Position numbers and translations under genes: made by a program. A stretch of DNA of 64,000 nucleotides from assembly GCF_010681825.2 (NCBI RefSeq), contig NZ_CP066776.1, forward strand, positions 2,480,001 to 2,544,000, in the 5' to 3' direction. The DNA comes from Sulfuriroseicoccus oceanibius. Its GTDB lineage: Bacteria > Verrucomicrobiota > Verrucomicrobiia > Verrucomicrobiales > SLCJ01. The notes beneath the pieces are model-generated. The model did not search any database. It worked only from the letters and a program-made list of their open reading frames with translations, and had not been told where the DNA came from. The number at the start of each line of letters is the position of its first letter. Positions within the stretch are counted from its first letter, which is position 1. This document shows, in pieces, positions 24,702 through 33,207 of the stretch.

Positions 24702-25874
24702 ATGCCGCGCCCCCCTCTTCTCATCCGTAGTTTCCGTGCCGTTACCTTGGTGGTACTGTCGCTGCTAATGGTCGCACTTCCCGATGCCGACGCACAGGTT
24801 GTGATCAAGAAGAGCAGCCAGATCAACGTCGATGTCGAACGCTTTGGGGGACCCAATGGAAGTTCAGCGGCAGCAGTGGTTCAGCAGGACTTGAAGGCCA
24901 CACCGGGGTTCCGGTTGGCGAAAGTTGCGGGATCGACTTGGACGGTGAAGGGCGTGGTGCAAGACAATGCGCTGCAAGGCTCGTTGATCGACCCGACCGG
25001 CCGCGCGCGTTTCAGCCGCCGCTACACCGCGCCATCCCTGGCCACCGCCGCCCATCAGCTCAGCGGCGACGTCATTTACGAGATCACCGGAACGCGCGGG
25101 CTCCCCGGTAGCAAGATTGTATTCTCTGGCAGCGCGGGGCGCGGGCGCGAAATCTTCATCTGCGACTGGGACGGTAAGAACCTCAAGCAGCTCACGAGCG
25201 ATGGCTCGCTCGCGGTCTCCCCAGCAATTTCTCCGGATGGACGCAAAGTAGCATTCACCAGCTACCGCAGTGGATACCCCGACGTTTGGGTGCTCGACCT
25301 ACCGACCGCACGCCGCCAGCGCGCATACAATTCACCGGGCACCAACACCGGCGCAGCCTTCTCACCAGACGGACGCCGCATCGCCCTGACGATGAGTTTC
25401 AGCGGTAACCCGGAACTTTACGTCGGACCTGCAACCGGAGGACGCGCCCGCCAACTCACAAAAACCATCGAAGTGGAATCCTCACCATCGTGGTCACCCG
25501 ACGGCCGCCAAGTGGCCTACGTCACCAGCCGCGGTGCCGGCCCGCGCATCGCGATTGTCAGTGCGGGCGGTGGCCGACCGAAGATCCTCAACACAGGCCA
25601 TGGCTACAACACCGAGCCAAGCTGGTCGCCAGATGGCAAGCAGATTGCCTTCAACGTCCGCGGCTCGGGGGGCATGCAAATTGCAGTCTATGAAATCTCA
25701 ACCGGCCGCACCCGGATCGTCGGCAGTGGCGAAGCTCCCCACTGGGGACCGGACTCACAGCACGTTGTTGCAACCAAAGGCGGCGACCTCGTTTTGATCA
25801 ACACCGCCGATGGCTCCACCCGCACCATCGTCAAGGGACGGCGCGCCAAGGAACCATCCTGGACTATTCGCTAA
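24702..25874 (+). CDS. tolB: TolB-like periplasmic beta-propeller protein
   Basis: A 390-residue secreted protein. A signal peptide (VTLVVLSLLMVALPDADAQ) precedes an N-terminal alpha/beta domain and a six-bladed propeller from about residue 130. The blades show repeated WD40-like PD40 motifs: SPAISPDGRKVAFTS, AAFSPDGRRIALTM, SPSWSPDGRQVAYVT, PSWSPDGKQIAFN. TolB binds Pal and TolA in the periplasm. Between tolA and pal, on the same strand. Confidence 0.92.
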   Translation: MPRPPLLIRSFRAVTLVVLSLLMVALPDADAQVVIKKSSQINVDVERFGGPNGSSAAAVVQQDLKATPGFRLAKVAGSTWTVKGVVQDNALQGSLIDPTGRARFSRRYTAPSLATAAHQLSGDVIYEITGTRGLPGSKIVFSGSAGRGREIFICDWDGKNLKQLTSDGSLAVSPAISPDGRKVAFTSYRSGYPDVWVLDLPTARRQRAYNSPGTNTGAAFSPDGRRIALTMSFSGNPELYVGPATGGRARQLTKTIEVESSPSWSPDGRQVAYVTSRGAGPRIAIVSAGGGRPKILNTGHGYNTEPSWSPDGKQIAFNVRGSGGMQIAVYEISTGRTRIVGSGEAPHWGPDSQHVVATKGGDLVLINTADGSTRTIVKGRRAKEPSWTIR

Positions 25875-25924
25875 CCCCACCGGACTCACTATCATCTCCC
25901 TGACCCGCTAATCTCACTTCTGTC

Positions 25925-26446
25925 ATGAACGCACGCACCCTCCTCGCCGCCGCAGTCGCACTGGCTATCATTCCACTCACATCGTGCCAGCAAACCCGCA
26001 CCGATGACTTCGCTGCGGATCCTAACTTCGACAGCTCGGCCTACGAGGACTTTGCCAATGTCACGCCGCTACCGCAGCGCGACAGCTCGATTTCGTTTTA
26101 CGGTCCCGGCAGCGAACGCTTGGACAAGAGCATGTTTGGCCCGGTCTACTTCGACTACGACAGCTACGCCATCAAACCGACCGAGGGGGCGAAACTCGAG
26201 CAGATGGCCACACGTCTCCGCTCGAACCGCAAGCGCTTGATCATCGCCGGCCACACCGATGCCTCGGGCACTTCTGAATACAACCGCGCACTCGGCGAAC
26301 GCCGCGCCCAAGCAGTCCGCTCGACCCTGCTTGCCATGGGCGTCGCCTCCAACCGCATGCAAACCGTCAGCTTCGGAGAAGACGCCCCCGCCCAACCAGG
26401 CAACGCCAGCGCCAACCGCCGCGCCGAGTTCGGGGCGTACGATTAA
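25925..26446 (+). CDS. pal: peptidoglycan-associated lipoprotein Pal
   Basis: A 173-residue lipoprotein. The signal peptide ends in LTSC, a lipobox, so Cys21 should be lipidated and anchor it to the outer membrane. Residues about 68-173 are an OmpA-like peptidoglycan-binding domain: VYFDYDSYAIKP, RLIIAGHTDASGTSEYNRALGERRAQAV and NRRAEFG. It ties outer membrane to cell wall. Last gene of the tol operon. Confidence 0.93.
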   Translation: MNARTLLAAAVALAIIPLTSCQQTRTDDFAADPNFDSSAYEDFANVTPLPQRDSSISFYGPGSERLDKSMFGPVYFDYDSYAIKPTEGAKLEQMATRLRSNRKRLIIAGHTDASGTSEYNRALGERRAQAVRSTLLAMGVASNRMQTVSFGEDAPAQPGNASANRRAEFGAYD

Positions 26447-26490
26447 ACCTGTTCGCTGAGGGGGGCTCACGAGGCACCACCTCCATCCGA

Positions 26491-26690
26491 AGGACGGCGC
26501 CGCGCAGTGATCTCACGCCCGCTTCGCTCAAGACGCAGAGACGCGAAGAAGTATAAGTAGGAACCGAGACTCCAACTCGACACGCAGCTCCGCGCTTGCG
26601 CAAAATCAACCTAATCTGCGAAATCTGCGGATAACAAAACAACCCTCCGCAGATCATTCACCGCAGCAGAGCGCAGCGAAAACACAGCTC
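26491..26690. repeat. intergenic direct duplication, copy 1
   Basis: Begins AGGACGGCGCCGC and runs through GACGCAGAGACGC, CAACCTAATCTGCGAAATC and CCGCAGATCATTCACCGCA. The same block returns 214 bases later at 26705-26898. It lies between pal and trpD, where no gene is seen. Confidence 0.75.
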
Positions 26691-26704
26691 CCGAACTCAT
26701 CCAC

Positions 26705-26898
26705 AGGACGGCGCCGCTCAGTGATCTCACGCCCGCTTCGCTCAAGACGCAGAGACGCTAAGGTGTTATAAGTAGAATCCCGGTTCTCCTCCTCACAGCG
26801 CCGCCCCGCGCTTGCCCAAAATCAACCTAATCTGCGAAATCTGCGGATAACAAAACCAACCCTCCGCAGATTATTCACCGCACCAGAGCGCAGCGAAC
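26705..26898. repeat. intergenic direct duplication, copy 2
   Basis: Second copy of the block at 26491-26690; outer parts nearly identical, the middle 40 bases diverged. Its end touches the stop codon of trpD. Confidence 0.75.
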
Positions 26899-26899
26899 A

Positions 26900-27958
26900 C
26901 TAAGCATTGGTCGCATCGATGAGTGCCTTGAGGCGCTGGACGGCTTTTCCGCTATCGAGCGATTCATTGGCCCGATCGAGCGCTTGCTCCATCGATTCAC
27001 AAACGCCGGCAGCACAAAGGCCTGCCGCAGCATTGGCCACCGCCATGCGTCGTGGTGCACCGCGTTCGTCACCCGACAAAATTGCTTTGGTGATCTGTGC
27101 GTTCTCTCGCGCGGTTCCACCTACCAACTGTTCGAGGCCATCGGCATCCACGCCCCCCACCTCGGCGGCGGCCAGCACCGACCGGGTGATTGGCTGCCCT
27201 GACACCACGCGGGCAACTTGAGTTTCTCCCAGAATTGACACCTCGTCCATACCTTGGCCCTCTCCGGTCGTGCCATGCACCACCCAGCCCGACTTGCGGC
27301 CGAGTGCCTTCATGATCTCAGCGAACTGATCGACCATCGCAGCATCGTAAACGCCGATAAGCTGGTGATCCGGCTTCACGGGATTCAAGTGTGGCCCGAG
27401 CAAATTAAAGACCGTGCGCACACCGCGGGCCGCCAACTCCTTGCGGACAGGTACCACTGCGGCAAACGCAGGATGATAGACTGGCGCGAACAAGAAGCCA
27501 ATTTTGGCCTGCTTGAGTGCCTCGGCAAACTGCGACGGAGCCAGGTCGATCTTCACCCCCAGAGCATCCAACAAATCAGCACCACCTGACTTCGACGTCA
27601 CCGCACGGTTAGCGTGCTTGACCGGAACCACGCCGGCACCTGCGAGGATGAACATGGCAGTGCTCGAGACATTAAAAAGGTTCAGCTTGTCCCCTCCGGT
27701 TCCGACAATATCGAAAAGCGGCTCCTCAAAATCCGAAGCGTCCACCTGCGGATCGACCGCATGACGCAAGAACGCGCGCACGAAAGCTTCAATCTCGGCG
27801 GTGGATTCTCCCTTTGCCGCCAGGGCTTCAAGAAATGCCAGGCGATCGGCATCCGCAGTGTCTTGGGCGATCAACGCATCTGCACACAGGGTGACGAGAT
27901 CCACGGGCAAATCCTGACCAACACGCAGGGAATCGACAGCAGAGGTGAGAATATTCAT
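26900..27958 (-). CDS. trpD: anthranilate phosphoribosyltransferase
   Basis: A 352-residue enzyme of tryptophan synthesis that joins anthranilate to phosphoribosyl diphosphate. Family marks: DIVGTGGDKLNLFNVSS (PRPP-binding GTGGD) near residue 85, VKHANRAVTSKSGGADLLDALG near 112, NLLGPHLNPVKP near 175 and DEVSILGETQV. The ATG at 27958 gives a start matching the family; the frame is open 22 codons further. Alone on the minus strand; no other trp gene is in the window. Confidence 0.93.
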   Translation of the reverse strand: MNILTSAVDSLRVGQDLPVDLVTLCADALIAQDTADADRLAFLEALAAKGESTAEIEAFVRAFLRHAVDPQVDASDFEEPLFDIVGTGGDKLNLFNVSSTAMFILAGAGVVPVKHANRAVTSKSGGADLLDALGVKIDLAPSQFAEALKQAKIGFLFAPVYHPAFAAVVPVRKELAARGVRTVFNLLGPHLNPVKPDHQLIGVYDAAMVDQFAEIMKALGRKSGWVVHGTTGEGQGMDEVSILGETQVARVVSGQPITRSVLAAAEVGGVDADGLEQLVGGTARENAQITKAILSGDERGAPRRMAVANAAAGLCAAGVCESMEQALDRANESLDSGKAVQRLKALIDATNA

Positions 27959-28069
27959 GGCGCGCACCTTAGCAGTGGTCATGAAATCAGCGCAACGCGA
28001 TTGTTTGCCAAAGATCCGCTCCATGGCGTATCATGGAAAAGAATCGATTTTTGCCCCGAAGCCTCCCCC

Positions 28070-28636
28070 ATGCACCAGGATCCCACACCCCCATTGACCG
28101 AAAAATCACCACTCGAAGGACAACTGCTCGTGGCCACTCCCGTCCTGCGTGACCCTCATTTTTTCCACAGTGTGATCTATCTGAGCGACCACGACGACGA
28201 TGGGGCACACGGGTTGGTGCTCAACATGCCGGTTGAATCCTCCGTCAGAGAGCTGCTGCGCGGCCAGGAATTCGACGCACTCAGCGACGTCCCCGTCTAC
28301 CGAGGCGGCCCGGTCAACCAGGACAAACTCACCTTCGCCAAGCTCGACTGGGACAACAGCAAACAGAGCTTCACTTTCGAGAACCACCTGTCCTCGACCG
28401 CTGCCACGGAAGCCTTCCAGAAGGGCGAAGACGTGCGCGCATTCGTGGGTTATTCCGGCTGGACCGCCGGCCAGCTGGAAAACGAACTTGAGGAGAACGC
28501 GTGGGTAACCCACCCGCCGATCGCTGCAGTTTCGTTCACCGATGCCACCCCGCAGTTGTGGTCAACCGTTCTGCGCTCGATGGGGCCATTCTACGAACTA
28601 CTGACCACCACGCCGCGCCGCCCCGAGCTCAACTAA
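28070..28636 (+). CDS. YqgE/AlgH family protein (UPF0301)
   Basis: A 188-residue protein with the UPF0301 pattern: LEGQLLVATPVLRDPHFFHSVIYLSDHDDDGAHGLVLN at the start, VYRGGPVNQDKL in the middle, FVGYSGWTAGQLENELEENAW near residue 128. The biochemical role of the family is not settled; it was linked to alginate regulation in Pseudomonas. Divergent from trpD with about 110 bases between the starts. Confidence 0.88.
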   Translation: MHQDPTPPLTEKSPLEGQLLVATPVLRDPHFFHSVIYLSDHDDDGAHGLVLNMPVESSVRELLRGQEFDALSDVPVYRGGPVNQDKLTFAKLDWDNSKQSFTFENHLSSTAATEAFQKGEDVRAFVGYSGWTAGQLENELEENAWVTHPPIAAVSFTDATPQLWSTVLRSMGPFYELLTTTPRRPELN

Positions 28637-28647
28637 CGAGCTCCGGT

Positions 28648-28915
28648 AAAGGTAAACCGCACCTCCGGCGCGCATCTAATTGTGGCGTCCCCCTGAGGTT
28701 GAAACCTCAGGCTAGCCGGTCAGCTATCGCTCCGCGATGATGACGGCCACGCGCCGCGCATCCCACAATTGGTCGAGAACCGGAGGATCGCTGTTGTGCA
28801 AGCCCCCCCCGTCGCGACGCGACGACTTACCGGCTAGCCTGCGGTTTCAACCGCAGGAATAGCACCCAATCCATCCCGCGTCCCGTAGGGACGGCTTACC
28901 CCGGCTTACCGTTTG
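28648..28915. repeat. composite intergenic repeats with TGAA/TTCA-loop hairpins
   Basis: A module GGTAAACCGCACCTCCGGCG is followed by hairpin CCTGAGGT-TGAA-ACCTCAGG (28692-28711), GGCTAGCC and ATCGCTCCGCGAT, parallel to 16336-16430. A second hairpin, CCTGCGGT-TTCA-ACCGCAGG (28838-28857), is the same design read on the other strand. No gene between 28637 and 29024. Confidence 0.7.
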
Positions 28916-28958
28916 CCGAATGATCCCGGCTACGATCAAGACGACCTTCCCCCCGCTC

Positions 28959-28999
28959 AAAAAAAAATCGGCGGCAGAGCGAAATGCCCTACCGCCGAT
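28959..28999 (-). terminator. rho-independent terminator of tdh
   Basis: On the minus strand ATCGGCGGTAG pairs with CTGCCGCCGAT and is followed by nine T. It lies 25 bases past the tdh stop. Confidence 0.85.
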
Positions 29000-29024
29000 A
29001 TACAAAAACGGTTCAGATCAGACC

Positions 29025-30059
29025 TTACTTCTGCTCGGTCCAGTCGAGCACAACCTTGCCGGACTGGCCGGAAAGCATCGCATCGAAGCCCTTCTTGAAG
29101 TCGGTGTAGTGGAAGCGATGCGTGATCACGTCCTGCACGTTGAGGCCGCTGAGCACCATCGAGCTCATTTTGTACCAGGTCTCGTACATTTCGCGTCCGT
29201 AGATCCCCTTGAGTTCAAGGCCCTTGAAGATCACCTTGTCCCAATCGATCGCCACTTTTTCCGGGAAGATTCCGAGCAACGAGATCTTGGCACCGTTGGA
29301 CGAGTACTCAAGCAAGTCATTGAGACCGCTTGGGTGACCGGACATTTCCAAGCCCACATCGAAGCCTTCGCGCATGCCGAGCTCTTTCATCACGTCGTCG
29401 AGCTTCTCCTCGGCCACGTTGACCACTCGGGTGGCGCCCAACTTCTTGGCCAACTCGAGGCGGTATGGGTTCACGTCGGTAACCACCACGTTGTGCGCAC
29501 CAGCCTGGCGGCAGACGGCAGCAGCCATGCAGCCGATCGGGCCGGCTCCGGTGATCAGCACGTCTTCAGCAACGAGATCCCAGCTGAGTGCGGTGTGCAC
29601 GGCATTCCCGAGTGGGTCGAAAAGCGACACGATATCCGGGTCGATGCCTTCAGGGATCTTGTAAACGTTGGTAGCAGGAATCGAAAGGTACTCGGCGAAT
29701 GCGCCGGTACGGTTCACGCCGACGCCCTTGGTGTTCGGGCAGAGGTGACGGCGACCAGCGAGGCAGTTACGGCAGCGGCCGCAAACGATGTGCCCTTCTC
29801 CGGAGACGATGTCGCCCACTTTGACGTCGGTCACGCCGGCTCCGACCTCTGCGACTTCACCGCAGAACTCGTGTCCGACGGTCATGCCGACGGGGATGGT
29901 TTTCTGAGCCCACTGGTCCCATTTCCAGATGTGGACGTCGGTACCACAGATAGAGGTTTTGTTGATCTTAATCAGCACGTCCATTGGCCCGACTTCGGGC
30001 ATTGGGACGTCTTCGAGCCAGAGGCCTTCGGCCGCCTCTTTTTTAACCAGAGCTTTCAT
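29025..30059 (-). CDS. tdh: L-threonine 3-dehydrogenase
   Basis: A 344-residue zinc-dependent medium-chain dehydrogenase, oxidising L-threonine to 2-amino-3-oxobutyrate with NAD. Catalytic zinc ligands lie in [13 protein letters not shown] (Cys near 38) and GHEFCGEV; the structural zinc site is [15 protein letters not shown] (about 92-106). The nucleotide fold has [12 protein letters not shown] near 170. The WKWDQWAQ segment after the first Cys and the length are typical for Tdh. No kbl gene is next to it. A strong terminator follows. Confidence 0.92.
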   Translation of the reverse strand: MKALVKKEAAEGLWLEDVPMPEVGPMDVLIKINKTSICGTDVHIWKWDQWAQKTIPVGMTVGHEFCGEVAEVGAGVTDVKVGDIVSGEGHIVCGRCRNCLAGRRHLCPNTKGVGVNRTGAFAEYLSIPATNVYKIPEGIDPDIVSLFDPLGNAVHTALSWDLVAEDVLITGAGPIGCMAAAVCRQAGAHNVVVTDVNPYRLELAKKLGATRVVNVAEEKLDDVMKELGMREGFDVGLEMSGHPSGLNDLLEYSSNGAKISLLGIFPEKVAIDWDKVIFKGLELKGIYGREMYETWYKMSSMVLSGLNVQDVITHRFHYTDFKKGFDAMLSGQSGKVVLDWTEQK

Positions 30060-30212
30060 AGCGGAGTTGTCAGAGTTCAGGGTGAGCCAGCACCATCATT
30101 GCGCGCACACGATACGCAAGCGCAATCCACCCATTCGGCAGGAAATTTAGCCGTATTATAGTCTCGAAACCAGAGCTCAGAAACCCGTCATACAGAACTC
30201 CGCACCAAGCAC

Positions 30213-30809
30213 TTATTCAGCCCGCCCGATCTTCGCCCAATCCGGAGCGTGGCCATCCATGCGCAGCAATTCCAAGCCGAAAATCGCGTCCTCATTCTGC
30301 GGGTCCAGCGCCACCGCCAGATCCAGCAAACAACCGGCAAGGTGGATATTCTCCGCGCCGCCCTCATCCAGCAATCGCGTCGCCCGCATCTGCATCAACG
30401 AAGCCAACGTGCGAGGCTGGACCTCCGGCTTATAATGCTTGGCCACCAGTCCCTTCTTAAGCTGATGGTTGATCACGATCGTCGCCTTGGTCCGTGGCGA
30501 GAGCTCGACGGCGAGCGCCATCAAGCGGTTGACCAGAGGCATCATCGCTTCGGCCTTCTTCGCATCCACTTGAAGCTCCCCGTCATCGGAGAGCGCAGAC
30601 TCGCGCAACAGCTGGTTCGCCGTCGCCGCTAGATTACGCGAATACTCCTCGCGCTCGGCCATGATCATCCCCAGGCCCTCAGCCGAAAACACCTCACCAT
30701 TCTGCTCCGGTACGATGTAACCAAATCCATCGTCTCCTGCCCGCAATGGGTTCACCGCGCAGATCAGCGCGGCGCAGAGTAGTGTCAGCCATCGATTCAT
30801 CTTCATCAT
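30213..30809 (-). CDS. exported protein of unknown function
   Basis: About 198 residues from the start used. A signal peptide (MNRWLTLLCAALICAVNPLRAG) is followed by an all-helical mature part with TPR-like spacing (LAATANQLLRESAL, AEAMMPLVNRLMALAVEL, ENIHLAGCLLDLAVALDPQNEDAIFG). Several ATGs (30821, 30809, 30806, 30800) are possible starts. Its upstream region is shared with the divergent cyclo-ligase gene starting at 30892. Family not recognised. Confidence 0.6.
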   Translation of the reverse strand: MMKMNRWLTLLCAALICAVNPLRAGDDGFGYIVPEQNGEVFSAEGLGMIMAEREEYSRNLAATANQLLRESALSDDGELQVDAKKAEAMMPLVNRLMALAVELSPRTKATIVINHQLKKGLVAKHYKPEVQPRTLASLMQMRATRLLDEGGAENIHLAGCLLDLAVALDPQNEDAIFGLELLRMDGHAPDWAKIGRAE

Positions 30810-30891
30810 ATCGTGCATCATGCCCAGAAGCGTCAATCCCGGATCCGGCTTGCATGTTGTGCGGAGAAAAACCATTCTCGGCAACTCTGAA

Positions 30892-31509
30892 ATGAACGAA
30901 AAAATGGCGCACCCCACCGACATCCGCAACTCCAAGGCCCTCCTCCGCCGGGAAATTAAGTCGCGCCTGGCCGGCACCACCGATGCCGAACTGGAGCGCC
31001 AGGACGGTGAGATCGCATGCCAGATTGTTGGAATCCTGAACACAGCCCAGACGGCCCAGACCGTTTTAATGTTCTCGCCCATCCGTTTCGAGCCTCAGAT
31101 CGCATCGGCTTTCGATCATTGCCTCAACGGAGGCCACCAGCTTGTCCTCCCGCGCATCACCGACGCCGCATCCGGCGCCATGAACCTCCTGCGGGTCGAT
31201 GCACTCGACACCATGGTCAACGGCCCATTCGGCATCACCGAACCAGACCCCGACTTTTGCCCACCAGTCGACGCGGGATCCATCGACCTCGCCTTCATCC
31301 CGGGCTGGGCATTCAACCCACAGTCCGGCGCACGCCTCGGCAAGGGCGGCGGCTTCTACGATCGCCTGCTCGCCAACCCAAACTTCCGCGCCCGCACCAT
31401 CGGTGTCGCCTACTCCGACCAACTCGTCCCCGACCTCCCCATCGAAGCCCACGACCACCCAATGGATGCGGTGCTGTCACCGGAGGGTTTAGTTGAGGTT
31501 GAGAAGTAG
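30892..31509 (+). CDS. 5-formyltetrahydrofolate cyclo-ligase
   Basis: A 205-residue enzyme turning 5-formyl-THF into 5,10-methenyl-THF with ATP. Family marks: KALLRREIKSRLAG at the N-terminus, VLMFSPIRFEPQI, and the signature IPGWAFNPQSGARLGKGGGFYDRLL (about residues 146-170) that holds the nucleotide-binding loop, then TIGVAYSDQLV and a late HDHPMDAVLS. ATG at 30892 chosen because the domain starts about 15 residues later. Confidence 0.9.
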   Translation: MNEKMAHPTDIRNSKALLRREIKSRLAGTTDAELERQDGEIACQIVGILNTAQTAQTVLMFSPIRFEPQIASAFDHCLNGGHQLVLPRITDAASGAMNLLRVDALDTMVNGPFGITEPDPDFCPPVDAGSIDLAFIPGWAFNPQSGARLGKGGGFYDRLLANPNFRARTIGVAYSDQLVPDLPIEAHDHPMDAVLSPEGLVEVEK

Positions 31510-31697
31510 GATTCGCCCTTGAGCCCTCATTTCCAGCTTCTCCCAGTGATCTCTGCTCCATAAAGGAGAACGGACCTTAACAGAAGCCAACGCACACGTT
31601 CGGAGTTCCCTTCAGCACCGACATTCTACGACGCGTTCTCGTCGCTTAACGCCCCCCTTGAATCAAAGGCAGTGCTTCTCACTGCACTCCAAGCTCC

Positions 31698-32144
31698 CTA
31701 ACCTGGCACGTTCATTTTGAACTCGGGAATGCGGACGCAGACCGGTTCGCCGTTGTCCAGCCTGCCGAAATAAGCGCCGCTGGCAATGCTGTTGGCAGCA
31801 ACCGTGTGGTAGGAATTGTAGGAAAAGACCTCCTCGGGGGAGATGCGCGGCTTTTGGCCAATGATCCCATCGCCCTCGACCACGGTCCGCTCACCGCTCT
31901 CCGAGGTGACCACCCATTTTCTACCAAGAAATGTCACCGCCTCCTCTCCTTCGTTGCGGATAGCGATGATGTACACGAATGGATAGGGCTGATCGAGGGG
32001 GGCCTCCAACGACGGCATGAACACGACGTCGCGCACCTCCACTTTTACAAAATCGATTTCACGGATAGCAGCCACAACAGTATCGTAATGATCAGTACGC
32101 CAATTCTGACCGACAGGCGATACTTTGCAGGATCCACGAATCAC
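31698..32144 (-). CDS. apaG: ApaG domain protein
   Basis: A 148-residue protein from a GTG start. It has the ApaG fold of paired beta strands: [30 protein letters not shown], then [24 protein letters not shown] and a final SGAYFGRL. The family has an immunoglobulin-like fold; in enterobacteria it is linked to Co/Mg resistance, but the molecular role is open. Slightly longer than usual at the N-terminus, so the true start may be a later GTG. Divergent from thiD. Confidence 0.85.
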   Translation of the reverse strand: MIRGSCKVSPVGQNWRTDHYDTVVAAIREIDFVKVEVRDVVFMPSLEAPLDQPYPFVYIIAIRNEGEEAVTFLGRKWVVTSESGERTVVEGDGIIGQKPRISPEEVFSYNSYHTVAANSIASGAYFGRLDNGEPVCVRIPEFKMNVPG

Positions 32145-32156
32145 CTAATAAACGCA

Positions 32157-32999
32157 ATGAAAGAATCACCTGCCACCTCACAACCAGCCTTCACTGCTCC
32201 CCCCGTCGCCCTGACCATCGCGGGCTCTGATTGTTCCGGGGGCGCCGGAATCCAGGCGGATCTGAAGACCTTTCAATTGCTCGGTGTCCATGGAACCAGC
32301 GCACTGACTTGCGCGGTGTCCGAATGTCCGGGCATCGTCGAATCGATCGAGGCGCTGCCACCTGAGTTCACCGCGTCCCAAGCCGCATTGATTTTGAAAC
32401 ACTATCCGGTCGGAGCCATCAAGACCGGCATGCTTTTAAGCCCGGCACACATCGAGGCGCTGCTTCCTTTGTTATCCGAACGCCCGGCTCCACTCGTCGT
32501 GGACCCTGTGATGATCGCCTCCAGTGGCGACGCCCTGGTAGAGCTCGACGCGGTCGAATTGATCAGCAACAAGCTGTGCCAACTGGCCACCTTAATCACA
32601 CCCAACCTTCACGAACTCGCAGCGCTCACTGGTACACCTCTTGCCACCGATGAAGAATCCGCCACCGCCGCTGCCAAACAACTGACGGAAACCTCGGGCG
32701 CCGCGGTGCTCGCCAAGGGTGGACACTTCGACAACTCCGACGAAGCCACCGACCTGCTGGTTCTCACCGGGGGCAGCGTTATCCGCTTCACCGGCCGCCG
32801 TATTGATGGCGTGTCCACGCACGGCACGGGTTGCACATTGTCCGCAGCCATCGCCGCCGGACTCGCCCACGGGTTACCGGTTCAGGAAGCGGTAGCGAAA
32901 GGCAAGAAAGTCATTAGCACCGCCATCCGCACCAGCCACCGATGGCAAGATGGCGAGAATGAACTGCAAGCACTGAACCTGCTCGCATCCCATCATTGA
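32157..32999 (+). CDS. thiD: hydroxymethylpyrimidine/phosphomethylpyrimidine kinase
   Basis: A 280-residue ribokinase-fold enzyme of thiamine synthesis that phosphorylates HMP and HMP-P. Marks: [28 protein letters not shown] at about residue 19, IKTGMLLS near 88, [12 protein letters not shown] near 115, [14 protein letters not shown], and the catalytic loop [20 protein letters not shown] near 223. All substrate-binding blocks are intact. Single thi gene in this window. Confidence 0.93.
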   Translation: MKESPATSQPAFTAPPVALTIAGSDCSGGAGIQADLKTFQLLGVHGTSALTCAVSECPGIVESIEALPPEFTASQAALILKHYPVGAIKTGMLLSPAHIEALLPLLSERPAPLVVDPVMIASSGDALVELDAVELISNKLCQLATLITPNLHELAALTGTPLATDEESATAAAKQLTETSGAAVLAKGGHFDNSDEATDLLVLTGGSVIRFTGRRIDGVSTHGTGCTLSAAIAAGLAHGLPVQEAVAKGKKVISTAIRTSHRWQDGENELQALNLLASHH

Positions 33000-33207
33000 A
33001 CCCGTGCGGCACGCCTCGAGACGGCAGCCACAAACCCACCGCCTCCCGGTCGATGACTCGGCCCATCTGAACCGCCTCCACAGCAGTCAGGGCTAGAATT
33101 GCGTCGATTCCCTTGCATTCGCGCAAATATTTCGGGAATGTGAAGCAATTCTTCCGGCGAGCCTCCCCTGCCCGCCGGCGTAGAACCCCGCGAATCCATC
33201 CCTCTCG

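Noticed and set aside
28920-30161. A 413-residue frame antisense to tdh
   Set aside because: Tdh is intact on the minus strand with zinc ligands; the opposite frame has no recognisable content.
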